A DNA stretch of 64,000 nucleotides from Arthrinium phaeospermum (lineage: Eukaryota > Ascomycota > Sordariomycetes > Amphisphaeriales > Apiosporaceae), in contig QYRS01000004.1 in the NCBI GenBank assembly GCA_006503535.1, positions 3,162,001 through 3,226,000 on the forward strand. Reading direction: 5' to 3'. Both the position numbers and the translations under genes were made by a program. The stretch's first letter is position 1, and each line of letters starts with the position of its first letter. The notes beneath the pieces are model-generated. The model was given only the letters and a program-made list of their open reading frames with translations. It had not been told where the DNA came from and searched no databases. This document shows, one piece after another, positions 54,835 through 64,000 of this stretch.

Positions 54835-56598
54835 ATGTCTGATATCGCTCCCGCTGATTACATCGTCGTTGGCGGAGGCCTCACCGGCTGTGTCGTGGCC
54901 TCCCGTCTTAGCCGAGCCGACGGCGGCGGTGGGAAGAAGCCCCAGGTCGTCCTGCTAGAAGCGGGACCTGACCCGTCTAGCAACCCTACGGCGGCCAGCT
55001 TCCTCGGCGGCCTGTCGCTGCTAGGGGGCGACTACGACTATGGCTTCCAGACCGAGCCTGTGCCCGGCACGGCCGACCGCGTACACACGCTGAACGTCGG
55101 CAAAGTGCTGGGCGGGGGCAGTATCCTCAATCTCGGCGGCTGGTTGCGTGCCGACGCCGCCGACTACGACGACTGGGCCGAGGCCGTCGGGGACGAACGT
55201 TGGAGCTACGGCGGTATGAAGCCCTGGCTCCGCAAAACCGAACACTTCCTGTCGGACAACAACGACCCCGAAGCTGGAACAGACGCTGAGCAGTATGGGT
55301 TCGACGGCCCCATGCAAGTCGCCCCTGTATCCGTCGGCGAGTCGGGCGTCCGGAAGTATCCCCTGCGCGAGCCGGTGAGGGACGCCTGGACTGAGCTGGG
55401 CGTTCAGTCCAACCCCCGCCGGAAGAATGGCCGCAACACCGGCCTGGCCGAGATGTACGAGAACGCGCGAGACGGCATGCGCCAGCCCTCCCAGACCGTG
55501 TATCCTCTCGATGGCAACGACAACCCTGTCCGCGTTTATACGAGCACGCTCGTCCGCCGAGTGGAATTCTCGGAGGCCGGTGCCGCGACGGGAGTGGAGC
55601 TGGCCGACGGCCGCAGAATCACGGCACGAAATGAGGTCATCCTGTGCGCCGGCGCTCTGCGCACGCCGCAGCTGCTCATGCTCTCGGGCATCGGCCCCTC
55701 TGCCACCCTAGAGGCGCACGGCATTCCCATCGTGCGCGACGCGCCGGACGTGGGCCAGAACCTCCATGACCATTTCGCCCTGTATTTGGCTTACCGCCTA
55801 CGCGAACCGTCGCTCGGGTACGCTCTGGGAAGCGCCGCCTTCCACCAGAAACAGGACCCGAAGTTCTCCAACAGCCCGCTTCCATGGGACTGGGTGGTCT
55901 CCCAACCTCTCCCGGACGAGATCGTCGAGAAGCACCAGAAGAAGGCGAGGCCATCAGATGATACCAGCAAACCGCCGCAGCAACGGAATACCTGGGAAGT
56001 CATCACGCTGTACGTGCCGCCCATCCCCGGCATCCCGCTCGACGGCACGCACATCGCCACCTCCACCATGCTGCTCCGTCCCACCTCGCGAGGCAGCGTG
56101 ACGATCCGCTCGCGCGACCACGACGCCGCGCCGCGCATCCAGCCCAATCACCTGTCCACGGCGCTGGACCGCGACACGCTCGTGTACGCGGCCCAGATGA
56201 CGCTGAAGGCCATGCTGGCGACCTGCGCCATGCAGCCCATCGTGGCCAGCGAGTCGCCTCCTGCCTTTATCGGCAAAATCGGCGCCGCGGCAGAATCGGG
56301 GGAAGGCCCGGACACCAGCACCGAAAGCGGTGCCGACCTCGTCCCGCTCGCGGCGGACGCCAGCCCCGAGGTCCTCGAGGACAGGATCCGGCGGACGGGC
56401 TTGGCTCATGCCCACCCCGGCGGTACGGCGGCCATGGGGAAGGTCGTCGATACGGAGGGGAAGGTGTTGGGCGTTCGGGGACTGCGGATCGCGGATGCGA
56501 GTATCGTCCCTATACCCCTGGGCGGCCACCCGCAGGCGACGCTGTACGCCATGGCGGAACAGCTCGTTTCTTTTATTATCAGAGACTACAGCTCTTGA
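54835..56598 (+). CDS. GMC-family FAD-dependent oxidoreductase
   Basis: This is a 587-aa single-exon gene from the ATG at 54835; the 20-codon upstream extension starts with TTG and is rejected. GMC enzymes oxidise alcohols, sugars or related substrates with FAD. The N-terminal Rossmann motif (DYIVVGGGLTGCVVASRL), the GGGSILNLGGWLR segment, LCAGALRTPQLLMLSGIGP (GMC signature 2) and DVGQNLHDHF are all present. The active-site pair appears to be H527 (AHAHPGGTAAMG) and H565 (PLGGHPQATLYA), in the positions used by glucose oxidase-like members. There is no signal peptide, so it is probably intracellular. The substrate cannot be predicted. The 3' end faces RAD2 with 446 bp between stops. Confidence 0.92.
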   Translation: MSDIAPADYIVVGGGLTGCVVASRLSRADGGGGKKPQVVLLEAGPDPSSNPTAASFLGGLSLLGGDYDYGFQTEPVPGTADRVHTLNVGKVLGGGSILNLGGWLRADAADYDDWAEAVGDERWSYGGMKPWLRKTEHFLSDNNDPEAGTDAEQYGFDGPMQVAPVSVGESGVRKYPLREPVRDAWTELGVQSNPRRKNGRNTGLAEMYENARDGMRQPSQTVYPLDGNDNPVRVYTSTLVRRVEFSEAGAATGVELADGRRITARNEVILCAGALRTPQLLMLSGIGPSATLEAHGIPIVRDAPDVGQNLHDHFALYLAYRLREPSLGYALGSAAFHQKQDPKFSNSPLPWDWVVSQPLPDEIVEKHQKKARPSDDTSKPPQQRNTWEVITLYVPPIPGIPLDGTHIATSTMLLRPTSRGSVTIRSRDHDAAPRIQPNHLSTALDRDTLVYAAQMTLKAMLATCAMQPIVASESPPAFIGKIGAAAESGEGPDTSTESGADLVPLAADASPEVLEDRIRRTGLAHAHPGGTAAMGKVVDTEGKVLGVRGLRIADASIVPIPLGGHPQATLYAMAEQLVSFIIRDYSS

Positions 56599-57044
56599 GC
56601 TGCGTGCAAAGTTCACGTACTTGCTATATAGTTTGGGTTCTTGCATACTCGACCCTCGCTACCAAAGAGTTGGAACTGGGACATTGGGTTGGCAAATCTG
56701 AAGCCACGTACTTGGTCGCTGTTGGAAGGATATCAGAAATGCGGGGGAGAGATTGGAAATAATCCCCATCAATTTCAGCGAAACGAGATGTGCCCAGTGT
56801 TAACCTAAGTAAGTAGTTTTCTTCATTGGGCACAGTGATTCGTACGGTCCATCGAAAAGTTGGAATACCGATCTGAAAAGACTTCAATCAAGAAAGTTCG
56901 AAAGAGGCAAGAAGGGAATGTAAACCGGCGCGGCTAAGGGCTGTTATTACATTGGGTATCTAGATAACGAATCGTACATAACATAGGCATACATGGCCGC
57001 ACCAAAGCAATCCCAACAACGCTTGATCCCTATACAACGTGTCT
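56599..57044. other. Intergenic region between convergent genes
   Basis: This 446-bp stretch holds the 3' UTRs of the GMC gene and RAD2. No gene was recognised. Confidence 0.4.
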
Positions 57045-60000
57045 TTACGCTGCCGGACCTTTAGCCTTCCTACCCCTCTTCTTGGGTTGTCTAGATTCTA
57101 CTGTATCATCCTCGCCATCCTCAGCATTGTCAACGTCTTCTTTCTCCCCATCATCGCCGACCACGACAGCAGCCGTCTTCTTCCTAGCCCTGCGGCTTCT
57201 CCCACCGGCAGCCGGCGCAGCCGCAGCCTCCAAGGGCGCCTCCTCGCTAAGGCCGTCCACGACCGCATTGGCGCGGAGCTTATTGACAGCCTCGACCATG
57301 CGCTTGCTCGTCTGCGCGCGCTGCCGCGGCGCAAACGCCTCCTTGGCCCCGACGCCGACGCCGCCCTCGAAGTAGCGCGTGATGTTGCTCTGGGTGCCCT
57401 CGGCCTCGCGCCGGTTCATGTCGCGGATGACGGGGACCAGCACCTCGTCGGTGCGCTCCTGGCTCCAGCCGATGGTGGCCATGAGGAAGCGGCGCAGGCC
57501 GTCGACGTCGGGCACGCCCCACTGGAACGCGTCGGGCGTGGCGTCGACCTCGGGCTTGAGGTAGGCCTCGAACACGGCCGGGTTCGGGAACCCCAGCGGC
57601 AGGAATAGCTTGGTCCCCTGCGCCTTGCGGAACTTCTTGCGGAACTTGGACCCCGCGTCGGCCTCCTTGGGCCGGTTCTGCGTCTGGACGTCCTGCCACC
57701 AGTCCCGGAACTCGTCCAACCCCTCGCGGCCGGGAAACTCGGACAGGATCTCGACGGCTGTGACGGGACCGACGCCGGGCAGGCCTTCGGTGTAGTCGGA
57801 TCCCAGCAGATGCGCCAGAGAGATGAGCTGCTCGCGCGACAGGGACAGCTCTTTTTCCAAGTCGTTGGCAAGGTAGCACTCGACAAACTTGTTACTGTTA
57901 AACATGTTCTTGTAGACCCGCGTACCACCGAAGAGGAACGTATCGGAATCATCGGTCACGATGCCGTCCACCAGACCCAGCTGAACGAGCTCGGCGCATT
58001 GGGCTTCTGCTTCCATTGGGGCGGTGATATAAGGAATACCGAACAATCGCAAGAGAGCCTGGCATTCGGTAATCATGATCTGGGTGACCTCATCCGCATC
58101 TCTTCGGTCTTTCTTCTGCTGTGTGCGCAGAGCCTTCAACTCGCGCTCGTAAGCTTCCTGGTTCTCCTGTTCCGATTTATTGTTCAGTTGGCTGGCAAAT
58201 CTCGCATGCTCCTCAGCTTCCTCGGCCAACTGAGCAAACAGCTCCTCATCTTCAGGGTCACTGAAATCATCTTCGGCAGCGGAGCCTTCGTCGTCGTTTA
58301 CGAAGAGTTCACCATCCATTTCTCTGGTTTCAGTCGTAATAACTTCGGGTTCGAAAGCTGAATCCTCAGCATCTGCAGGCTGAAGCACATCGGTATCCTT
58401 CACTAGCTCCGGGGCCGCGACGTCCTCAAATTCTGGCTCTGGAGTACCGTCTACCATTTCCTTGTCTTCGATCATCGGTTCAGCAGGTGTCACCTCAACA
58501 TCTTCGAATTCTGGCTCTGGGGATGGCGAATGTTTTCCATCTGGGCTCGCAGTGGTGCCCTCCTTTGCGCTCGTGGCAGCGCTCTCAGAGGCCATTGTAG
58601 GCATATAATCATCTTGCATAGCATCTGTCGTAGGCTGTGGCGGATCGACCTTTGCCAGAGTAGCTGGTGATAACTGTGGCGGTTCTGGCTCTTTTGGTGG
58701 CGTCTTTGGTCGAACTGGAGGTGCGTCGACAATCTCGACATCGCTGTCATCATCTGACGACTGAATCTCTATAATGGCGTCTCTATGTCGGCGTTTCTCC
58801 TCTTCAAGAGCGGCTTCGCGATCCTCCTCGTTGATTTCTCGAACTCGCTCGCGTTGGTCCTTCACTTGCTCGCGGATATCTGACGCGTCCAATGTCATCC
58901 AAGGTGGCAGTGGCCGTGGAGCATCTTGCTCTTCGACATCCCTTGTAAAGCCACCAGGCAAACCCTCCTCGTCATTTTCGGCGGTCTTTTCGAAGCCCCC
59001 TGCAAGATCATCGTCGTTGGCTTCTTTGCCCGTCTTCTCGCTTTCAATGGGCGGGGCTCTCTTCTGGTCCGGCTTCTTACCAAATATGCTGGACTTCCAG
59101 TCGAGTTTCTCAAATGGCAGTGGTCCATCAAATGGGTTCTTAACATTGGAAAAGGTCGGGAGGGGCCGGGGTTTGGAAGGGGCTGTTGTCCTTTTCTTCT
59201 TCCTTGCTGCAGCCATGGCTGCACCCAGATCCACGTCACTATCGTCGCTAGCATCACTACGTCGCCTCTTGGGGACAGCTGCGTTTGCCCTGTTGTTGAC
59301 CATGTGAGCTATCATACTGCCGCTTGCAGCTGTCACAGGCTTTGGTGGTTCAACGGCCTTCTGGGTCCAGTCTGGAACGGGCACATCTTCAAAATCTGCT
59401 TCATCTTCATCTTGACCCGGACTGTCGGCGGTTTGGTGCTGATTCTGGAGCGACATGGCGATAGCCCGGCTGAGATCCTCTTCCTCGTCGCCATCCAGCT
59501 CGTTGCCTGGTCGAGCTTCGAACAGACTGTCAACTGCGGCATCTGGATCCTGGACAAATAAGGAGTCATCTTCGTCGTCGGCTGCAACATCATCATTGAT
59601 GTGGGCATTCGATTGCATCGAGGCAAGAAATTGCTGTCTCTGCTCAGCTAAACGTGCGACTTGGCTTGAGATCTTGGGCAACCTGTTCAGCCCTTCGATG
59701 GGTACATCTTCGAAGTCATCCTCGTCCTCCAGGTCATCTTCTTCGTTCTTGGCTTGGTATTGGAACTCTAGTTCGTCAACATCGATTGGCTTGTGCATCT
59801 CCCCTATATCTTTTTCCCGGCTGACGACACCAAGAGCCCAACCACCCTCCGCGCCATCATTCTTGACAAGGATATACTCGCGATCCCTTTCACCAGCAAT
59901 ACGGGCGCTACCATTTATGGTGAGGTCCAGGCCAGTCATTCCGGCTTCTTTCATGAGCCGTTGAGTGAGGTGGTTTCTCTCCTGGACCCTTTCGATTTGG

Positions 60001-60827
60001 AACCTGGAGAAGGCCATGCGATCGGGGAACATATCTTCCAACTGTTCTTTACTCAGACCCATTCTGAGCCGAGAGCGTAGTCGGGCGGCATTCAGGATGT
60101 TATAGCGATCTGCTGGCGGCAGACTCATGAAGAATTCACCCTCGAAGTCAATTTTGCTGAAATCGTAGAGATTGATGTCCTCGCCACTCTGAAACTGTCT
60201 AGCATACTCTTCGAGTTCCTCGACACTCATTATACGCGGGTCTTCGGGTTTCCCCATCCCGTCAATATTGGTGGGCAACTCGGGAAGGTGGTATGCGTCC
60301 TGTTTGTAGAACTTCCTACTTTGCTGGCGTTCTTGTTGGTTCATGCCTATCTCATCGACGTAGACGAGCTGTTCCGCGGACGGCAGCTCTTCTACGGGCT
60401 CTTCGACGGGCGCAGGGGCAGCGCCTTCTTTCTCTAGTTCCAGCTGTCTCCGGCGCTTGTCGCCCTCCTCTTCAGCTATGCGCTGCATCTGCACGGCCAG
60501 CAACTTGCCGGCGGTGCGCACCGCATCATCGCGCCTGCCTTCTCTGCGTCGCTTTCGGCTCGTGATGGTCTGACGCTTGAGACTGGGGGCGCCGCCGTCG
60601 AAGACGAAGACGGGCTTGATGCCGAACCATAACAACTTGCATATGCGCCGGAAGAAACCGACAACATGGGAGTTCCGCAGCGCGTTGCCCTCTTTGTCGC
60701 GGACGGCCTTCAGAAACTGGTATATCCAGATGGAAGCATCGACTGCCAGTCGCTTGCGATTGAGGGTGGCGAGGTTCGTTGGCCGCGCGCAGGGCTGAAC
60801 CACGGTCCAGAGGCCGTTGACACCCAT
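57045..60827 (-). CDS. RAD2: Nucleotide-excision-repair endonuclease Rad2/Rad13 (XPG)
   Basis: This is a 1,260-aa single-exon gene. Rad2/XPG is the structure-specific nuclease that cuts 3' of the lesion in nucleotide-excision repair. The N-nuclease region is at the start (MGVNGLWTVVQPCARP, LAVDASIWIYQFL, KPVFVFDGGAPSLKRQT with a catalytic Asp). A long acidic spacer (about 110-910) follows with repeated DLEDEDDFEDVPI-like motifs. The I-nuclease region at about 915-1080 has the catalytic EAEAQCAEL and DDSDTFLFG, then the helix-hairpin-helix LLGSDYTEGLPGVGPVTAVEIL. A PCNA-binding motif QSNITRYF sits near residue 1146, before basic NLS-like segments (RSRRARKK, KKRGRK). Length and order fit the family exactly. 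The gene is divergent from NAA38. Confidence 0.97.
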   Translation of the reverse strand: MGVNGLWTVVQPCARPTNLATLNRKRLAVDASIWIYQFLKAVRDKEGNALRNSHVVGFFRRICKLLWFGIKPVFVFDGGAPSLKRQTITSRKRRREGRRDDAVRTAGKLLAVQMQRIAEEEGDKRRRQLELEKEGAAPAPVEEPVEELPSAEQLVYVDEIGMNQQERQQSRKFYKQDAYHLPELPTNIDGMGKPEDPRIMSVEELEEYARQFQSGEDINLYDFSKIDFEGEFFMSLPPADRYNILNAARLRSRLRMGLSKEQLEDMFPDRMAFSRFQIERVQERNHLTQRLMKEAGMTGLDLTINGSARIAGERDREYILVKNDGAEGGWALGVVSREKDIGEMHKPIDVDELEFQYQAKNEEDDLEDEDDFEDVPIEGLNRLPKISSQVARLAEQRQQFLASMQSNAHINDDVAADDEDDSLFVQDPDAAVDSLFEARPGNELDGDEEEDLSRAIAMSLQNQHQTADSPGQDEDEADFEDVPVPDWTQKAVEPPKPVTAASGSMIAHMVNNRANAAVPKRRRSDASDDSDVDLGAAMAAARKKKRTTAPSKPRPLPTFSNVKNPFDGPLPFEKLDWKSSIFGKKPDQKRAPPIESEKTGKEANDDDLAGGFEKTAENDEEGLPGGFTRDVEEQDAPRPLPPWMTLDASDIREQVKDQRERVREINEEDREAALEEEKRRHRDAIIEIQSSDDDSDVEIVDAPPVRPKTPPKEPEPPQLSPATLAKVDPPQPTTDAMQDDYMPTMASESAATSAKEGTTASPDGKHSPSPEPEFEDVEVTPAEPMIEDKEMVDGTPEPEFEDVAAPELVKDTDVLQPADAEDSAFEPEVITTETREMDGELFVNDDEGSAAEDDFSDPEDEELFAQLAEEAEEHARFASQLNNKSEQENQEAYERELKALRTQQKKDRRDADEVTQIMITECQALLRLFGIPYITAPMEAEAQCAELVQLGLVDGIVTDDSDTFLFGGTRVYKNMFNSNKFVECYLANDLEKELSLSREQLISLAHLLGSDYTEGLPGVGPVTAVEILSEFPGREGLDEFRDWWQDVQTQNRPKEADAGSKFRKKFRKAQGTKLFLPLGFPNPAVFEAYLKPEVDATPDAFQWGVPDVDGLRRFLMATIGWSQERTDEVLVPVIRDMNRREAEGTQSNITRYFEGGVGVGAKEAFAPRQRAQTSKRMVEAVNKLRANAVVDGLSEEAPLEAAAAPAAGGRSRRARKKTAAVVVGDDGEKEDVDNAEDGEDDTVESRQPKKRGRKAKGPAA

Positions 60828-61333
60828 GGCGGATGTTCAGCTGAGGACCGGCTAGCACTGGCGCATATAAATCAATGGATAAAAGGCGATAAGAACTCAT
60901 GCCGAGCTTGGCAGGGTAGCAAAATCCAGCATCCTCCTACCGACCTGTTGAGTCGTTGTAACAGGTTGGGACAGTCATCCAGCTTGTCAGACTCGAAAGG
61001 CGCGAAGAATGAAGCACTGCTTATTAGATGGCATTTCTGGCTGGCTGCCTGCGACGATGACGATGACTCGGTTTTAGCGCGTCCCACCGCGACCGACTGA
61101 CAGGGGTGGCTTAATTGAACTAATCGATAAGCGCCCATCCATCCCACTTGGCACCAAATGCTGGATGCCCCTCTAACCCCGACCACTATCTGACCTTCTC
61201 TGAGCCGCATGGTGGTGTATTGTTGATCTGCATCTGGAACGACTAGGATCTCATATAATTTCCGTCTTTGACACTACCGATTGCGATAGACGTATTAGGC
61301 CCTGTCCGCCGGTCTTCCAATTGCAACTTCACA
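60828..61333. promoter_or_regulatory. Divergent promoter region RAD2/NAA38
   Basis: This 506-bp interval lies between divergent starts. No distinct element was recognised. Confidence 0.45.
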
Positions 61334-61742
61334 ATGGAGTCCTCCGAGGCCGAGACATATCTTAACTCGCTCATCAACAAAACCCTACGGGTTTATGCGA
61401 CAGACTCGAGGATGTTTGTAGGCACTTTCAAGTGCACTGATGCCGTAAGCCCACCGAATTCACTATTATTCATGGCATATCGTCTGGACCTCCGACTGAC
61501 TGGATATCCAGAACCGAAATGCTGTGCTGGCTCTCACCCATGAGTATCGGCAACCCTCTCAGAAGCAGTTGGCAGAAGCAGCAGCAAACTCCAGCTCAGG
61601 GACCGTCAAGGCAGAGATGACCTCAAGATACCTAGGCCTAGTTGTCGTACCCGGCGAGCACATCGTCAAGATGGAGGTCGAGGAGTTCGTTAGCCAACTG
61701 AAGAACAAATCTGCCTTGGGCCAGAGGGCGCTCTATGTCTGA
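61334..61742 (+). CDS. NAA38: NatC auxiliary subunit Naa38/Mak31 (LSMD1, Sm-like), 2 exons
   Basis: Exons 61334-61444 and 61512-61742 give 342 nt (113 aa). Naa38 (Mak31 in yeast) is the small Sm-like subunit of N-terminal acetyltransferase C in the cytosol. The fold signature is NSLINKTLRVYATDSRMFVGTFKCTDA (Sm1), then NRNAVLALTHEYRQPS, and after a short insertion LGLVVVPGEHIVKMEVEEF (Sm2), which matches human LSMD1 (GLAMVPGHHIVSIEV) better than canonical Lsm2-8. The intron has a GTAAGC donor and a GACTGACTGG branch region. The ATG at 61334 has good context (CACAATG). Confidence 0.9.
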
Positions 61743-63094
61743 GCCTGATCATCCGTTACACCACCCGCGAAGCACTTGGGATGCCCGGCACAAACGCTCT
61801 TTTGGGGCTGCTGCCTGCATTGTGCGACCACCATTTATGATTGCGGCGCGAAGCTAGTTTCCGCAATCCTGGTCAGCCTGGGAACCGGTGGCATAGCCGA
61901 GAACCGGGACAAGCCGACATGTTCTAGGGTTTTTGGGTTTACGGAGGCCGAATTACTGTCCGAATTCTCGTACACAACATTATTTCGGAGCGACTTGCCA
62001 TATTGCTATCGTCGCGAACCGGATACTGGACACGAGATATGTCAGGAGACTCATGGTTTTGCAGGTAGTATAACAGTGAGGTGCTCGACATAGCAAGCCT
62101 GGCTGATGACGCCAAAGCGGGAGGTTGGGTCAAGTAGCAGGAGCGCAGCTGCGTATATGCATGAGGCAACGGTATTTGTACATCAGGTTACGCAAGCATG
62201 ACAGCCAATAACATGGTGTTTGGCATGCATACCCAGCCTTCTTCTTTCATCGCAGACGGGGGCTAAACCTTGGATAAGACATGAGGTCAACAGGGTCATC
62301 CATAGCCATGGAGGAGGCACTCAAAGAGGTTGTACGAATGTGCCTGTAAACATCCAGCAGATATTACTCGTTATGAACAAGAACAAAACGTTGTATGCGT
62401 ATGGGTGTCTTATTAGAGCCTGCGGTGTTTATCTTTCTAGCAAAGTTAGTCGAGCAAATTGTGAGAACAAATGATTAGAATGAACAGACACCGATCAGTA
62501 ATCACTACATATATTGAACGGGAAAGACTGAATATAATACCATGTCGGGTACTACCGATCATGGGGATATTGGGCAGGAACCTGATAACCCAAGTTAGCT
62601 ATTCTAGTCTCACAATAAGAGGCAATTATCACTAATCGAGGAAAGCCATCTCACTGTCGCCCGCTTTCAGGGATCCTTCTTAGTATCTCACCGTTGACTT
62701 GTGGAGTGTCACCTTGTGATATGCACGATATGAAACTCTGAAACAAAAACACCCGGACGATCCAAGACGTTCCAAAACCGCATTTTTCTTGTCCAACTCA
62801 AAATATCGCACTTCCCCACACCCTGTATCTGCATCCTGCAGGAATCCGACAAGCAAAGCAAAGACTGATACACCTCTTATTCATACTTCAGCGAGAGCAA
62901 GCCTCACCCCGGGCAAACGGAAACGGGCGATCCGCTCTAAGCCTACGTCATATACCCGCCTTCTTCTAAGGGGCACCCTTGTGGTGGAGATGTGGACAGG
63001 CATCAAAATACCAACGATGCTGAGTCGTTAATTGTTTAACCCAACAACACGGTCTTTCCAACTTGCGGGTCGGCAAGAACGTCCCCAGACCATC
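61743..63094. other. Intergenic region
   Basis: This 1.35-kb AT-richer stretch lies between NAA38 and the GH43 gene; it should hold the GH43 promoter. No gene or RNA was recognised. Confidence 0.4.
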
Positions 63095-64000
63095 ATGGAC
63101 CACTCTTGCCAAACGCTCACCTCAGTCAGCACGCCGGACCCCTTCATGGTCTATGCCAACGGCATCTACTACCTGGTATGCATTCTACGGCAAGCCGCAG
63201 TGTTATTGTAGTACTAACCAAGTTCAAAGACGTTTACTTCCGAAGGCAATAAGATTGAGATATGGTCTTCTAAGACCCTCGATAGTTTCGAGGAATCAGC
63301 CAGGAAGGAAACAATATGGTTTGTAGCCTCCTACCGACCAGCTTCACCCGATCTCAGTGGCATGCATGCTTACTTTTCCCATAGGACTCCTCCGCCTGGC
63401 ACTGCACATTCGGCCGACCTATGGGCGCCTGAACTGCACGCCATTTTCGGAAGATGGTATATCTACTACGCCGCGGCTCACCCTAAGCATGGGAACAAGA
63501 GCCACCGCATGTACGTGCTGGGCGGCCCCCCAGCGCACGAAGACCCTACGCAGGGCCAGTGGGAGTTCCTGGGGCGCATCCACGGCATGCCCGACCAGTG
63601 GGCGATCGACGGGACCGTCTTCACGCTGCACGGGGAGCTGTACATGGTGTACTCGGGGTGGCCGCTGGACAACTACGACGACTCGGACCTGGTGCAGCAG
63701 CTCTTCATCATGAAGCTCGACGACCCGACCATGGCGGCGGACGGGTGCGGGGGGCCCGTGGTCATCAGCTCCCCCGAGCAGCCGTGGGAGTTCTCGCGCG
63801 ACGGCAATGGCGACCACGGCATCAACGAGGGCCCCCAGTTCCTCAGCTCGCCCGACGGCGGCTGGAAGGGCATCGTCTACTCGTGCGCCGGCAGCTGGAC
63901 GCACGAGTACAAGCTGGCGGTGCTGCACTACAGTGGCGGCGACCCCCTCGACCCGCGGGCGTGGCCCAAGGGCCAGGAACCCCTCCTCCAGGCGGGTTGG
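63095..64000 (+). CDS. Glycoside hydrolase family 43 protein (partial)
   Basis: Exons 63095-63175, 63230-63318 and 63385 onwards agree in phase; the gene runs past the window end. GH43 enzymes are five-bladed beta-propeller arabinofuranosidases/xylosidases acting on plant cell-wall side chains. The likely catalytic base is Asp15 (TPDPFMVYANGIYYL). WAPELHAIFGRWYIYYAAA, WAIDGTVF and NEGPQFLSSPDGGWKGIVYSC (Glu as general acid) are family marks. I see no signal peptide at this start, so it may be intracellular, or an upstream exon may be missing. The preceding in-frame sequence (from TAA near 63030) contains no ATG. The arabinofuranosidase subclass is likely, not certain. Confidence 0.88.

Noticed and set aside
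57280..57879. 199-codon Arg-rich ORF in RAD2
   Set aside because: Out-of-frame shadow of the RAD2 nuclease region.
1..64000. Idea that RPB1, SWD1, GCN5, RAD1, TDG and RAD2 form a functional cluster
   Set aside because: They lie on both strands among unrelated genes with their own promoters; I see no sign of coordinated layout.

Overview
The window looks like nuclear DNA of a filamentous ascomycete (Pezizomycotina, most likely a sordariomycete). Genes are protein-coding with short introns of about 50-160 nt (GTRNGT donors, CTAAC-like branch points). The recognisable proteins are fungal orthologues, and a 4.9-kb AT-rich block carries the C-to-T/G-to-A signature expected of repeat-induced point mutation (RIP). 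I do not name a species.

Layout. 1-20 kb is a conserved housekeeping stretch: the 5' end of RPB1 (Pol II largest subunit), SWD1 (COMPASS), THG1 (tRNA-His guanylyltransferase), TMA23 (ribosome biogenesis), a PPxY-motif protein, an ankyrin protein, a conserved unknown protein, GCN5 (SAGA acetyltransferase), OST5 (oligosaccharyltransferase) and RAD1 (9-1-1 clamp). 20-31 kb is gene-poor, with one small ORF and one large disordered protein. 31-34 kb holds a PX-domain protein and SYM1. 34.8-39.2 kb is a decaying accessory segment: an F-box-like gene with a one-base frameshift, and a multi-exon gene with four Cys4 (GATA-like) fingers. The second gene is broken by several TAG/TAA codons and contains a ~311-bp tandem duplication of an intron-exon module. 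40-44 kb holds a rhodopsin-domain membrane protein and an ANCHR/ZFYVE19-like gene. 44,143-49,056 is a RIP-degraded DNA transposon with 45-bp inverted terminal repeats and an 8-bp target duplication. 50-64 kb returns to ordinary genes: a secreted Gly/Ser-rich protein, a TDG/MUG glycosylase, a GMC oxidoreductase, RAD2/XPG, NAA38 and the start of a GH43 hydrolase.

Main observations. (1) The transposon sits directly against the start of the ANCHR-like gene. The expected ATG, one base beyond the target duplication, now reads ATA. That is the change RIP spreading from the element would cause, and the gene has also lost its 5' flank. (2) The right part of the element carries several minus-strand tRNA-like blocks (T-arm/B-box followed by a T run). 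(3) The multi-finger gene at 36.3-39.2 kb can be rebuilt over seven segments whose splice phases agree. Its inactivating stops fit CAG-to-TAG/TAA changes, and within the duplicated module only one copy is hit.

Many of the intact genes act in transcription, chromatin and DNA repair (RPB1, SWD1, GCN5, RAD1, TDG, RAD2). They are independently transcribed eukaryotic genes, so I read this as ordinary synteny and not as an operon or gene cluster.
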